The notes: generated from the sequence alone by a model not told the origin. DNA of 64,000 nt from DATDAW01 sp036524675 (GCA_036524675.1 DATDBU010000040.1:1-64000), one strand, 5' to 3'. Counted from the stretch's first letter, positions 46,434 to 55,778 are shown. Made by a program: numbers and translations.

Positions 46434-48395
46434 TTACAAATAGACGTCGTCGCTGGCAGCGTTGTCGAGGCGCGGAACGACGAAATCGAGAATCTTCGCC
46501 ACGCTTTCATCGAGCGTCTCACGGTCGGTATTAACCACCAATTCGGGGTTTTCCGGCGCTTCGTAAGGGGCGTCAATGCCGGTGAATTGACGGATCTCCC
46601 CGGCTCGTGCCCGTTTGTAGAGATTTTTCGGATCGCGCGCTTCGCAAACTTCGAGCGGTGCATTCACAAAAATTTCCACAAAGTCGTGTCCACCTTCCTG
46701 AACGATTTTCCGGGCCTTTTCGCGATCCGCCCGGTACGGCGAAATGAATGACGTTACGACGATCAATCCGGCGTCAGCCATGAGTTTCGACACTTCTGCG
46801 ACGCGCCGTATGTTTTCGGTGCGATCCTCGGGAGAAAAACCGAGGTTGGAATTAAGTCCATGCCGGATGTTGTCGCCGTCGAGACCGTAGCTGAACATAT
46901 TCCGGTTGAACAAAACGCGTTCCACGGCGTGGGCGATCGTCGATTTTCCCGACCCGGACAGGCCGGTAAGCCAGATGACAGCGCCGATGTGCCCATTGCG
47001 GGTGTGCCGATGGTGCCGCGTGATGTTGATGTGCGACCAAGTGATGTTTTCACTGCGAATCGCCGTCCGGTCCGTATAAATCCCACCGAAAATGATGCCG
47101 CCGCCCGCAACATTGCGATCGTCCACGATGACGAACCGCCCCAGCGCCGAAATGCGGTCGTGATTGTCGAGCACAAGGGGCGTTCGCGTCGTCAGCGTGA
47201 TCTCTGCAACGTCATTTCGGACGATGTAATCACGGGATTTGGCCTCCACGATATCGAGCGTCGAGGCATCGATGATCTTGTCGATACTGGCGATCTGGCA
47301 ATCAACCTCCTGAGTCGTAAGCTTCAGGTTGTAGCGTGGCCCGATCTCGAGATGGCTCCGGCCCATCCAGAAAAGGCGAGCCTTGAAACGGTTGGTCTCG
47401 ATAGGCGCGTCGGCAGCGTGCGAAGCAATGTGGCCGCGCTCGATGAAAAGCTGTTCTTTGAGCGTGATCCCAATCGATTCTCCGGCACGCGCAGTCGTCT
47501 TGAGCGGACCATTCCAGTTTTCGATGCTGGCAACGACCCCAGTTTTGTCGCCCGGGGAGAAAACAAGAGTATCGCCGACATTCAGCGAGCCTGTTTCAAC
47601 CCGGCCGGCGAGAATACGGCGGGCATCGAAACGGTAAACGTCTTGGATGGGGAACCGCAGCGGTTGATCGACCGGCAACGCTGTCGAGTCGAAACGATCG
47701 AGTGCTTCGATGATAGTCGGACCGGAATACCAGGGCGTGTTCGAGCTGCGATCTTTCACGTTGTCGCCGTTGCGGGCGGATACGGGCACGAAAAGCCGCG
47801 CTTCCAGACCTACTTTGGCCAAAAACGAGGTGTATTCCTTTTGCAACGCGTTGAATGTGTCCTGGGACCATTCCACGAGGTCCATCTTGTTGACAGCGAC
47901 AACGACCTGTTTGATACCCAGCAGACTTAGCAGATAACCGTGACGGCGCGACTGTTCCCGAACGCCTTCGTTTGCCGCAATGAGCAGAACGGCTGCATCG
48001 GCGTTTGCCGCGCCGGTAATCATGTTTTTCAGAAACTCCTTATGTCCCGGCGCATCGATGATGACGTAATTGCGCTTGTCAGTCTGAAACTGAATCTGCG
48101 TCGTGTCTATCGTGATGTTTTGCTCCTGCTCTTCCAGGAGCGCATCGAGCAAAAAGGAATATTCAAACTCCATGCCTTCCGCCGCACAGGCTTTCTGGAT
48201 CTGCTCGATTTTGCCTTCGGGCAGGGAATTCGTGTCATTAAAAATCCTCCCAATCAGGGTGGATTTTCCATGGTCGACGTGACCAACAAAAACAATTTTC
48301 AGGCGCTGTGCGTCTGACGATTGCGGAGCTTCCGATTGCGGATTGCGGATTGCGGATTGCGGACTGGCAGGGGCCGCGAGGTCAAGAGCGGGCAT
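46434..48395 (-). CDS. cysNC: bifunctional sulfate adenylyltransferase subunit 1 / APS kinase
   Basis: A fusion of the ATP-sulfurylase GTPase subunit CysN and APS kinase CysC. GTPase motifs: GHVDHGKST (38-46), [13 protein letters not shown]; two beta-barrel domains follow; the kinase part has Walker [10 protein letters not shown] (~477-485), [15 protein letters not shown] and a [19 protein letters not shown] segment. 653 residues. The N-terminal 30 residues are unusual: they are encoded partly by an ATTGCGG heptamer array (AIRNPQS) with no alternative start before the GTPase domain. The GTPase stimulates sulfate activation by CysD, encoded just upstream. Confidence 0.95.
   Translation of the reverse strand: MPALDLAAPASPQSAIRNPQSEAPQSSDAQRLKIVFVGHVDHGKSTLIGRIFNDTNSLPEGKIEQIQKACAAEGMEFEYSFLLDALLEEQEQNITIDTTQIQFQTDKRNYVIIDAPGHKEFLKNMITGAANADAAVLLIAANEGVREQSRRHGYLLSLLGIKQVVVAVNKMDLVEWSQDTFNALQKEYTSFLAKVGLEARLFVPVSARNGDNVKDRSSNTPWYSGPTIIEALDRFDSTALPVDQPLRFPIQDVYRFDARRILAGRVETGSLNVGDTLVFSPGDKTGVVASIENWNGPLKTTARAGESIGITLKEQLFIERGHIASHAADAPIETNRFKARLFWMGRSHLEIGPRYNLKLTTQEVDCQIASIDKIIDASTLDIVEAKSRDYIVRNDVAEITLTTRTPLVLDNHDRISALGRFVIVDDRNVAGGGIIFGGIYTDRTAIRSENITWSHINITRHHRHTRNGHIGAVIWLTGLSGSGKSTIAHAVERVLFNRNMFSYGLDGDNIRHGLNSNLGFSPEDRTENIRRVAEVSKLMADAGLIVVTSFISPYRADREKARKIVQEGGHDFVEIFVNAPLEVCEARDPKNLYKRARAGEIRQFTGIDAPYEAPENPELVVNTDRETLDESVAKILDFVVPRLDNAASDDVYL
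48320..48362. repeat. 7-bp tandem repeat array inside the cysNC 5' end
   Basis: Four perfect ATTGCGG units at 48335-48362, with a fifth unit offset at 48320-48326. The array is within the reading frame and is translated as a seven-residue period (A-I-R-N-P-Q-S). Related 7-mers (ATTGCGG, ATTATAG, ATTGAAA) continue at 48403-48423 just upstream of the start codon. Confidence 0.85.
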
Positions 48396-48520
48396 TTTTA
48401 CGATTGCGGATTATAGATTGAAAGAGGTGGTCACCACCAAGGAATGGCAGTTTATTGGTATCGGTTTGTCCGATTAGGCGTCTTGGTGTTTCAATGATGG
48501 CGAATTGTCGCATTCCGCAA

Positions 48521-49417
48521 TCACATAAATCCTTTGGCGCGGAGCTTTTGCATCGCGTTGCGCTCATGGTGATCCTGGGCGCGACCGGCTCGTTCGCTGG
48601 TTTTGGTGACGGCCAGTTCGGCGAGGATTTCCTCGATGTTCGACGCTTCGCTTCGGATGGGCTTGGTGATTGGCCAGCATCCCAGGGACCGATAACGGTA
48701 GCTGTGACCGTCGCCATTTTTCCGGGCAAAATACATCCTGGGAATTGGGATGTTCTCGCGCTGGATATAGCGCCAGATATCGCTTTCCGACCAATCGAGG
48801 AGCGGCTGCACGCGGACGTGTTCACCCGGTTCACAACTGGTCGTAAACTGATTCCAGAACTCGGGCGGCTGATCTTTGTAATCCCACTCGAAATCCTTGT
48901 TACGTGGCGAAAAATAGCGCTCTTTGGCACGGGTCGAATCTTCGTCACGACGGATGCCGGTGATGAGTGCGTCCCATTTGTGTTGGGCCATCACTTGTTG
49001 TAGCGCCACAGTCTTCAATTCGTGGGTGACAGTCACCGGATCGTGCGTCTCGTAGCCAACCGGGGACTCATAAGCGCCGCGTCCGGCACGGGCATCTTCA
49101 TTGATCTTTACGATCAATTTCAGGTTGTGATGCACTTGTGCCCAGTCACGGAACTCGAGCATCTCCGGGAATTCGTAAGTCGTGTCGATGTGAAGGCAGG
49201 GAAACGGCACGTGCCCGCCAAACGCCTTCTTCGCCAGCCAGATAAGCACGTTTGAATCCTTGCCCATGGACCACGGCATGCAGATCCTTTTGAAGTGGTG
49301 ATACGCTTCACGAAAAATGTAGATGCTCTGGTTTTCGAGAGCGTCGAGATGATCAGAAATCGGAATCTCGGATTCCGGATTGCGGACTGCGGATTGCGGA
49401 TTGGCAGCGGTAGACAT
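48521..49417 (-). CDS. cysD: sulfate adenylyltransferase subunit 2
   Basis: ATP-sulfurylase catalytic subunit forming APS from ATP and sulfate. PP-loop family: PWSMGKDSNVLIWLAKKA (PP motif), FPCLHIDTTYEFPEM, ITGIRRDEDSTRAKERYFS, and VQPLLDWSESDIWRYIQREN. 298 residues. The first ~22 residues come from a heptamer repeat (NPQSAVRNPES) and lack counterparts in the family; no other ATG lies before the conserved part. It is between cysH and cysNC. Confidence 0.95.
   Translation of the reverse strand: MSTAANPQSAVRNPESEIPISDHLDALENQSIYIFREAYHHFKRICMPWSMGKDSNVLIWLAKKAFGGHVPFPCLHIDTTYEFPEMLEFRDWAQVHHNLKLIVKINEDARAGRGAYESPVGYETHDPVTVTHELKTVALQQVMAQHKWDALITGIRRDEDSTRAKERYFSPRNKDFEWDYKDQPPEFWNQFTTSCEPGEHVRVQPLLDWSESDIWRYIQRENIPIPRMYFARKNGDGHSYRYRSLGCWPITKPIRSEASNIEEILAELAVTKTSERAGRAQDHHERNAMQKLRAKGFM
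49352..49407. repeat. 7-bp tandem repeat array inside the cysD 5' end
   Basis: Eight consecutive 7-mers read ATCAGAA, ATCGGAA, TCTCGGA, TTCCGGA, TTGCGGA, CTGCGGA, TTGCGGA, TTGGCAG. The array decays in one direction and is translated in frame in the minus-strand gene. It shares its unit with the array in cysNC. Confidence 0.85.
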
Positions 49418-49528
49418 GGGATCAAATTCTTTATAGCCACCAAAAGAAACGGCGATGACTGGCGGCTGGCGAGGGTTGGATAACTCTAGAAATCTTGGTG
49501 CCTTGGTGGTTTACCCCTTTTACCGGGT

Positions 49529-50266
49529 TCAGGACTGAGGTTTTCCCAGAAAGGTGTGAATGCCGCACTCGGCCTTGTCGAAGCCGGTCCAGCGACCGGC
49601 ACGTTCCGAGTCATTTTCGCCAATGGCACGTGTGCACGGCCAACAGCCGATGCTGCGGAACCCCCTGTCGGTAAGGGGATTATACGGAATCCCGCGAATG
49701 CGGATATGCTCGCGAACCTGATCCCTCGACCAGTTGGCCAGCGGATTCAGCTTTAGGATGTAACGGTCGCGAAGGGCATCGAACTGATAAAGTTCCAACA
49801 CCCCGGTCTGTTGGCGCACATCGGATTGCTGACGGCGGACACCGGTGATCCAGACGTCGAGATTGGCGAGTTTGGATTGAAGCGGAAGGACCTTCCGGAG
49901 GGTGCAGCAAAGGTCAGGCGAGCGTTTCCATAGTTCGTCACCGTGTTCCGCGGCCTGTTGAGCAACCGTTTGCTCAGGAACAATGCGCTCGATCTCGATG
50001 CCGAAAAATTCCTCCAGCCGCTTGCCGAGCTCGACGGTTTCCGAAAACAACAGACCAGTGTCGAGCGTGAAAACGGGCAATTTCAACCCTGCCTGGACGG
50101 CCAGGTCAATAATCACCAACCCGGCGCCTTGAAAACTGGTACCAATGGCAGCGCGCTCCCCGAAATGCGCCGCCGCCCACGCCAGCATTTCTGTGGGGTG
50201 GGCATTTTCAAATTTCTCCGCGACATCGTGGATTTCTGCGGCTGAAAATCGATCAAGAACGCTCAT
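49529..50266 (-). CDS. cysH: assimilatory APS/PAPS reductase, iron-sulfur type
   Basis: Reduces activated sulfate to sulfite. The GTSFQGAGLVIIDLA PP-like motif and RRQQSDVR arginine segment are typical. Cys residues (numbered from an in-frame TTG at 50275) are Cys123-Cys124 (DLCCTLRK), Cys211 and Cys214 (IGCWPC), which ligate a [4Fe-4S] cluster, and Cys237 (ECGIH), the catalytic nucleophile. This pattern marks the APS-reducing type. ATG 50266 is preferred over the upstream TTG. It is first in cysH-cysD-cysNC. Confidence 0.94.
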   Translation of the reverse strand: MSVLDRFSAAEIHDVAEKFENAHPTEMLAWAAAHFGERAAIGTSFQGAGLVIIDLAVQAGLKLPVFTLDTGLLFSETVELGKRLEEFFGIEIERIVPEQTVAQQAAEHGDELWKRSPDLCCTLRKVLPLQSKLANLDVWITGVRRQQSDVRQQTGVLELYQFDALRDRYILKLNPLANWSRDQVREHIRIRGIPYNPLTDRGFRSIGCWPCTRAIGENDSERAGRWTGFDKAECGIHTFLGKPQS

Positions 50267-50371
50267 TAGGCTCAAACACTCTATTGTCTATCGGCTTGCA
50301 GGTCTTTAAGGAGGTCGAAATTAGAGTGCTTCCGCTCGTCGCGCAAGCAGTTATGTGAGTCAACTACGATG

Positions 50372-51346
50372 TCATTTTTCCGCCACAACCAGCAAGGCGA
50401 TCACGGCGCGTTTAAGGGGTTCCTGATCAAGATGTTGCGCAGAGTCGTCCGCCGTGTCCCCAGTGATGAAATTGGCATCCATCAAAGCGGCAGCGGTCGC
50501 GCCCGCCTCCAGAAAAGGCAAATGCCCTCCCCAAGCAGGTCGTCCGAAGCGAGTCGTCTGCCCAACCCAATTCTGATACGATGCGGCGGTCTCGATCCAC
50601 TGATTAACCACCTCGGAAGTCATCGAAGGCAACGTCCACACTGCTCCTTTATGCCCAATGGCACCCAGGACGATCACGCCTCTTAGGTTCCTGATCTGAT
50701 CGTTCTCCTTCAAAACCCTGGCAAAAAACCGGCTGCCATTAAGGCCATCGAACCCCGTGTTTTGTTGAACCGGCGCTTCACCATCGCAAAAGACCAGACT
50801 CACCTGCTCAGCGAATTCCGGCTGTTTGGAAAGGATGGATGCCAGTTCCAGCAGCGCCCCACAACCTGCTGCGCCATCGCTCGCAGCGGGAAATTCGACC
50901 AGTTTGGACTCTGGCGCGTCGTAATGGGCGACAAAGACAAATTTAGCGGGAGTACGGGCCACGGAGCCATCGACCCGTTTGAAACGTCCGATCAAATTCA
51001 GAAAATCGCGCGGGCCAGCTGGAGTAAGCGTCTGGAACGGCTGGGCTGTGAGATCCCAACCTGCTTGGGACATCTGCTCAATAAGATACTGGCGGGTTTT
51101 CTGCCTGCCCGGACCAGAAAATCCGCGGGACCCGAAATTGCAAATCGCGCGTGCGTGCTGAAGCGCTACGGCACCTGTGACATAAGGCACGAGCGACGCT
51201 GACGGCGATGCCTGTGATGAAACGACGGGAGTTTCGTGATTCTGATCGCCGGTTTTGCCCCCGGCAGACTGACGTTTGCATCCAGCCAGCCCCATTCCAC
51301 AACACAGAACGATGCGGACCAGCCCCATCGAGAACTGCCGGCTCAT
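50372..51346 (-). CDS. M28-family lipoprotein, glutaminyl-cyclase-like
   Basis: A secreted zinc-dependent protein of 324 residues. The N-terminus carries a lipobox (GMGLAGC, Cys23), so it is probably anchored in the outer membrane. Zinc-binding positions of the M28/glutaminyl-peptide cyclotransferase fold can be seen: VAHYDAPE, ASDGAAGCGALLELA, FCDGEAPVQQN, and a C-terminal HLDQE region. Glutaminyl cyclases form N-terminal pyroglutamate; aminopeptidase activity remains possible. Its start overlaps the parB stop (ATGA), implying coupled translation. Confidence 0.82.
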   Translation of the reverse strand: MSRQFSMGLVRIVLCCGMGLAGCKRQSAGGKTGDQNHETPVVSSQASPSASLVPYVTGAVALQHARAICNFGSRGFSGPGRQKTRQYLIEQMSQAGWDLTAQPFQTLTPAGPRDFLNLIGRFKRVDGSVARTPAKFVFVAHYDAPESKLVEFPAASDGAAGCGALLELASILSKQPEFAEQVSLVFCDGEAPVQQNTGFDGLNGSRFFARVLKENDQIRNLRGVIVLGAIGHKGAVWTLPSMTSEVVNQWIETAASYQNWVGQTTRFGRPAWGGHLPFLEAGATAAALMDANFITGDTADDSAQHLDQEPLKRAVIALLVVAEK

Positions 51347-52236
51347 TCGTGTGGCACGCCGATCACCTTCAACAAGCGATCCAAGTCATCCGGCCCATAG
51401 TACTCGATCTCGATACGACCCTTTTTGTCGGCGTGATGGATAGCCACATGCGTTGAAAGATGGCCCTGCAGGCGGTTCTGCACATTTTGCATGGCGGGCG
51501 ACAAACCTGCGCCCGAAGCCGACCGTCCGCCATTGCGTGGAGTCAGAGGGGTGCCGTTTCTGCGCAGGAAATCCTGCACTAACTTTTCGGTTTCGCGGAC
51601 GTTGCAACCCTGACGCAAAACAGCTTCCGCGGCGGCGAGTTGTTCCGAAGGATTTTTCAATCCGAGCAAGACCTTGGCGTGGCCAACGCTCAGCAGATTC
51701 TGCGTGAGCCAGGTTTGCAATTGCGAATGCAACTCCAACAACCGTAACGAGTTGGCTACAGAAGCCCGACTGCGTCCGACGCGTTGCGCAATGTCTTCCT
51801 GGCGGAGACTAAATTCACCGGAAAGCCGTTCGAACGCTCGCGCTTCGTCGATCGGATTCAAATCGGCCCGCTGCAAATTCTCGATCAAAGCAAGCTCGAG
51901 AACATCGCGGTCCGAAGCTCGCCGAACGATGACCGGTGCCTCGGCGAGTCCCGCCTTCGTCGCTGCGCGCCAGCGGCGTTCGCCAGCGATCAGTTCAAAT
52001 TGCGACCCGTTCTTGCGGACGATAAGCGGTTGAATGATGCCGTGCTGACGAATCGAATCAGCCAGCTCGGACAGCGCCTCCTCCTTGAACTCCCGTCGGG
52101 GTTGGAACGGGCTGGGAATAATGCTGCCCAAAGGAATGCCCTCGACGCGTTCGCCGTCCTCCTCAATGGGAGTCGGCGTCGCCACCTTGGTCTGGATGAG
52201 GGCTCCCAAACCTTTTCCGAGTGCAAGTTTAGCCAT
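51343..52236 (-). CDS. parB: chromosome partitioning protein ParB/Spo0J family
   Basis: CTP-dependent DNA clamp that binds parS and loads SMC near the origin. The start ATG 52236 gives the typical MAKLALGKGLGALI N-terminus; then IIPSPFQPRREF (ParA-interaction/N box), the CTP-binding motif LIAGERRWRA, ENLQRADLNPIDEA, the HTH (QRVGRSRASVANSLRLLEL), and a C-terminal dimerisation domain. 297 residues. There is no parA and no recognisable parS site in the window, and the downstream gene is a lipoprotein instead. Confidence 0.95.
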   Translation of the reverse strand: MAKLALGKGLGALIQTKVATPTPIEEDGERVEGIPLGSIIPSPFQPRREFKEEALSELADSIRQHGIIQPLIVRKNGSQFELIAGERRWRAATKAGLAEAPVIVRRASDRDVLELALIENLQRADLNPIDEARAFERLSGEFSLRQEDIAQRVGRSRASVANSLRLLELHSQLQTWLTQNLLSVGHAKVLLGLKNPSEQLAAAEAVLRQGCNVRETEKLVQDFLRRNGTPLTPRNGGRSASGAGLSPAMQNVQNRLQGHLSTHVAIHHADKKGRIEIEYYGPDDLDRLLKVIGVPHE

Positions 52237-52309
52237 CGGGAACGGATACATGGGGGTGTCGGGATTGCCAATGGACAATTAGCAAGGAATTAGAAACATT
52301 TGCCCCACG

Positions 52310-53308
52310 ATGGAATCCAACGGCAGCCGCGAGTCTCGAGGAAACCCGTGGCTTTTCCTGGTTTCGTTGCTCCTTGCAACCGTCAATGTTCTCCTCGTAG
52401 TCGGAATCTGGCACGCTGCTCAGCGCCACTTCGAAGCAGACCCTCGCGACGAAATGGAACTTCCCGCCGTTGTCGCTAAAGTGAATGGGAAACCGATCCT
52501 GCGTTCCGAGTTGCTCGCGGCGGCGCAACTCGCTCCCTTGGTGGAAGTTGGAGATGATCTCCTCAGGCAGACTTTGCAAAATTTGATCGAATCGGAAGCG
52601 GTTTCTTCAAGCGTCAGTCTGATAGACCGACCCAAAAATCTGACCGAACTGACTGCACATCAATTCGCCAACAGCCGCGACTTTCAGCATGCCTTACAAG
52701 TCGCAGACTTGGCCCCTGGAGACCTCGCCGATCGGCTCTATCGCTGGCAAAATGCCCTCCGCGGGCTCAATCCGCCAGTCCCTCAGCCAACAGAGACTCA
52801 ACTCCGTGCGTATTACGACGAGCACCGTGCCTCCTTTATTTTGCCGGAAGCCGTTGAAGCAACGCAGTTTGCTTCAATTTTTGCGCCGCGATTCAGCGCC
52901 GAGAACCGAGCGGCGACGGAAGCCCGATTTAAGGAGGCTCAAGAAAAACTAAAAAACGGAACACCGTTCGCCGATTTGATCGAAACTCTGTCAGACGATC
53001 CGGCCAGGAAAGTGACGCAAGGCAATTTGGGCTGGTTTCAACATTCGCGAATGACGGCACCGGAAATTCCCGAAACAGCTTTCGGCACACCCGTGGGCCA
53101 AGTCAGCGCGCCCATTAAAACCCGCTATGGATTTCATTTGCTCGAGATCACCGGCTACCATCCCGCGCGTGAACTTGCCTTCGAAGACGCTCGTTCTGAA
53201 CTGGTCGCACGCGTCACCGATGAGATTCGCCGCGAGAAAATCCGGGAAATTATCCAGCAGACTGTAGCGCAATCCAAAATTGAAATTTTCTCGGATCGCC
53301 TACGCTGA
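52310..53308 (+). CDS. parvulin-type peptidyl-prolyl isomerase, membrane-anchored
   Basis: SurA/PrsA/PpiD-like folding factor: an N-terminal membrane helix (LFLVSLLLATVNVLLVVGIW), a SurA_N-like segment (VAKVNGKPILRSELLAAAQ), then a PpiC domain around 165-285 (FADLIETLSDDPARKVTQGN, FQHSRMTAPEIPETAF, YGFHLLEITGYHPA). 332 residues. It probably faces the periplasm. Divergent from parB. Confidence 0.88.
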   Translation: MESNGSRESRGNPWLFLVSLLLATVNVLLVVGIWHAAQRHFEADPRDEMELPAVVAKVNGKPILRSELLAAAQLAPLVEVGDDLLRQTLQNLIESEAVSSSVSLIDRPKNLTELTAHQFANSRDFQHALQVADLAPGDLADRLYRWQNALRGLNPPVPQPTETQLRAYYDEHRASFILPEAVEATQFASIFAPRFSAENRAATEARFKEAQEKLKNGTPFADLIETLSDDPARKVTQGNLGWFQHSRMTAPEIPETAFGTPVGQVSAPIKTRYGFHLLEITGYHPARELAFEDARSELVARVTDEIRREKIREIIQQTVAQSKIEIFSDRLR

Positions 53309-53356
53309 AGCCTCTCTCTGCTTTCGTTGTTCACATTAAATGTCTTAGAATCCCGC

Positions 53357-54196
53357 ATGAAAACACGTATCGGTGTCATTGGCCTCGGCATCATCGGCTC
53401 GCGCGCAGCGGCAAATCTTCGCAAGAAGGGCCATTCGGTTTACGTCTGGAACCGGTCGCCCAAAAACATTCCGAATTTCCTTGGGTCCGCGGCAGAAGTC
53501 GCGCGGAGCGCCAGCATTCTACAATTCTTCGTCTCCGACGACGCAGCTCTCATCAGTACCGTCGAATCCATCGCGGCGGCTCTCACGCCAAAACACGTGC
53601 TTCTCTTTCATCCGACTGTTTTGCCAGAAACGATCCATCGGGCAGGCGAGATCGCCACCGAGGCGGGAGCACGATTCATCGAGGCACCTTTTACCGGAAG
53701 CAAAGGAGCAGCGGAGGCCGGACAACTTGTGTATTACGCGGGCGGCGATGAGACGCTCATCCGGGAGATCGAGCCGCTCCTCCTCGACACCGGGAAATCT
53801 GTCATCTTTATAGGCGCCGCGGGTCAGGCTGCGATCGTCAAAATCGTCACGAACCTGATCAGCGCATCCGTGTTAAAAACGCTCGGCGAAGCCCTTGCGC
53901 TAGCCACGGCGGCGGGCGTTTCTCCCGAAAAATTTCGTGATGCTTTGATGCAAAACGCCAATTGGTCCGGTCTTCTTGCGATGAAACTCCCAGGGATTCT
54001 GAGCGGGGATTTCGAGCCGCATTTTTCGGTCCGCCATATGACCAAAGACGTCCGTCACGGCGAAAAACTCGCGACAGAATTCGGCGTGCCGATACCGGCT
54101 ATCGACGCCGCGCGGGCCGCCTTGATTTCCCTCCTGGAAAATGGAAACGGAGACGCGGATTTCTCGATCATCGCCAAATTGCAAAAACCAAACTAA
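53357..54196 (+). CDS. 3-hydroxyisobutyrate dehydrogenase-family NAD(P)-dependent oxidoreductase
   Basis: Beta-hydroxyacid dehydrogenase of ~279 residues. An N-terminal NAD(P) Rossmann motif (IGVIGLGIIGSRAAANL), the substrate-binding FIEAPFTGSKGAAEAG (family DAPVSGG-like), the catalytic-lysine region GQAAIVKIVTNLI, and FSVRHMTKDVRHGEKLA are all present. Members reduce glyoxylate, succinic semialdehyde, tartronate semialdehyde or related acids; the exact substrate is not deducible. ATG 53357 directly precedes the Rossmann fold. Confidence 0.9.
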   Translation: MKTRIGVIGLGIIGSRAAANLRKKGHSVYVWNRSPKNIPNFLGSAAEVARSASILQFFVSDDAALISTVESIAAALTPKHVLLFHPTVLPETIHRAGEIATEAGARFIEAPFTGSKGAAEAGQLVYYAGGDETLIREIEPLLLDTGKSVIFIGAAGQAAIVKIVTNLISASVLKTLGEALALATAAGVSPEKFRDALMQNANWSGLLAMKLPGILSGDFEPHFSVRHMTKDVRHGEKLATEFGVPIPAIDAARAALISLLENGNGDADFSIIAKLQKPN

Positions 54197-54314
54197 AACG
54201 AACAAAGGACGCGAGGACGCAAAACATCAGGAAGAACCAAAACTCTTTCCGGCTTAGTGCCTTTGCTACTTTTGATTCCTTCCGTTCAGATTCTTTCGAC
54301 GCCTTATATCCCTT

Positions 54315-55130
54315 ATGTCCATTCAGCCGCCGTTCGCCATCGACCTGAGCAATCGCTCCGTCCTCATCTTTCGCGGCGCCGACCGTGTCCGTTACCTCAA
54401 CGGCCAGCTTAGTAACGACGTGCGCAAGCTGCAGCCGGACAAAGCCTTGCATGCATGCGTCATGAATGCCAAAGGCAAAATGAATGCGGATGTGTGGCTC
54501 GCACTCGACGGCGACACGATTCGCGTAGACGGTCCGCCCCAGTTGAGCGAGGAACTCGTCGCTCGGTTTGAGCGCTACATCGTCGCAGATGACGTCGAAA
54601 TCGAAAATGTCACGGGAAAATCGCTACTTTTTCACATCATCGGCGCCTCAGTCGAAGGCACAAAATCAGCGCGATTCGGAACGGCAGGCGTCGATATTTT
54701 CGAGCGACCCAATTTCCCAATTCTCACGTCCGCTCAAGCCGAGTCCTTCCGCATCGAACAGGGTATCCCCGCTTGGGGGACCGAATTGACCGAAGACACG
54801 CTGCCTCCGGAAGCGGGCCTGGACGCGGATTCCATCGATTACCACAAGGGCTGTTACATTGGGCAGGAGGTTATCAGCCGGATCAAAAGTGTTGGACGGG
54901 TTAACCGCCACCTCGTGCGGATTTCCGCAGCAAGAGGTACGCCGCTGCAGCCGGGCACTCGCCTGTTCGCCGGAAGCACCGATGCCGGCGTCGTCACCAG
55001 CAGCGCGCCGAGTTTGGACTTGGAAAATACCGTCGCGCTCGCTTACCTCAAACGCGTCGTTGCGGTTGAGTCGGGCTTGAAGCTCGCCATCGCTGTAGGC
55101 GCTCCGGCTGACATTTCCGTCCATCCATGA
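54315..55130 (+). CDS. ygfZ: YgfZ/GcvT-domain folate-binding protein
   Basis: Folate-binding protein supporting iron-sulfur enzymes. The diagnostic YgfZ motif KGCYIGQEVISR is present, preceded by GIPAWGTELTEDTLPPEAGL. N-terminal RVRYLNGQLSNDVRKLQ matches the GcvT-like fold. 271 residues. Its stop overlaps the cyclophilin start (ATGA). Confidence 0.92.
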   Translation: MSIQPPFAIDLSNRSVLIFRGADRVRYLNGQLSNDVRKLQPDKALHACVMNAKGKMNADVWLALDGDTIRVDGPPQLSEELVARFERYIVADDVEIENVTGKSLLFHIIGASVEGTKSARFGTAGVDIFERPNFPILTSAQAESFRIEQGIPAWGTELTEDTLPPEAGLDADSIDYHKGCYIGQEVISRIKSVGRVNRHLVRISAARGTPLQPGTRLFAGSTDAGVVTSSAPSLDLENTVALAYLKRVVAVESGLKLAIAVGAPADISVHP

Positions 55131-55723
55131 TCCGACTCCTTCTCTTCCTCACGCTGTTCGCAGCTCTAGCCCGGGCCAACGATCTCGCCGTCATCGCTAT
55201 CAAACTTCCCGACGAGAAAACGCCGAGGAACGTCACCGTCGAACTTTTCAACAATGATGCCCCAAACACCGTCGCGAATTTCGAGAAACTGGCGCGCCGT
55301 AAGTTCTACAAAAACATCGCGTTCCATCGCGCTTTCCCGAACAAAATGGTTCAGACTGGCGACCCTGCCAGCCGCCATAAGAAATCCAATATCGCGGTGG
55401 GCGTAGGCGGCCCTGGGTACACGGTTCCGGCCGAAATCAAACGCCGTCACGTCCGCGGCTCCGTCGCCATGGGTCGGTTGCCCGACAAGATCAACCCCAA
55501 CAAAGCGTCGAACGGCAGCCAGTTTTATGTGACGCTCGCTCCGATGCCAAAGCTGGATGGCGAATATACGGTTTTCGGGCAGGTTACCGACGGGCTCGAT
55601 GTTCTTGAAAAGATCAGTCGCCAGACGGCCGACTCCAACGACTCGCCGGTTGATCGGGTTTACATTAAATCGGTGACCGTCTATCCGGCGGCCGCGGGGG
55701 CACCACAGGCGAAGGTGGATTAA
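55127..55723 (+). CDS. cyclophilin-type peptidyl-prolyl isomerase, exported
   Basis: A signal peptide (MIRLLLFLTLFAALARA) is followed by the cyclophilin domain: VELFNNDAPNTVANFEKLA, KNIAFHRAFPNKMVQTGDP, GSVAMGRLPDKINPNKASNGSQFYVTLAP. 198 residues. Probably periplasmic. It is translationally coupled to ygfZ. Confidence 0.93.
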   Translation: MIRLLLFLTLFAALARANDLAVIAIKLPDEKTPRNVTVELFNNDAPNTVANFEKLARRKFYKNIAFHRAFPNKMVQTGDPASRHKKSNIAVGVGGPGYTVPAEIKRRHVRGSVAMGRLPDKINPNKASNGSQFYVTLAPMPKLDGEYTVFGQVTDGLDVLEKISRQTADSNDSPVDRVYIKSVTVYPAAAGAPQAKVD

Positions 55724-55778
55724 TAAGGAAGGCAGAACTCTGAATGCGAAACGCAGAAGTAAACTATACCGGTCTCAG

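Noticed and set aside
46860..47930. 356-codon plus-strand frame
   Set aside because: Antisense to cysNC with clear GTPase and kinase motifs; produced by codon bias.
48426..48438. GGTGGT-C-ACCACC as a regulator-binding site for cysNC
   Set aside because: The neighbouring bases look like a dispersed short repeat, and no copy is found before cysH, the first gene of the operon.
50267..50371. riboswitch or leader upstream of cysH
   Set aside because: No SAM- or cysteine-related RNA motif and no terminator hairpin could be found in this 105-base gap.
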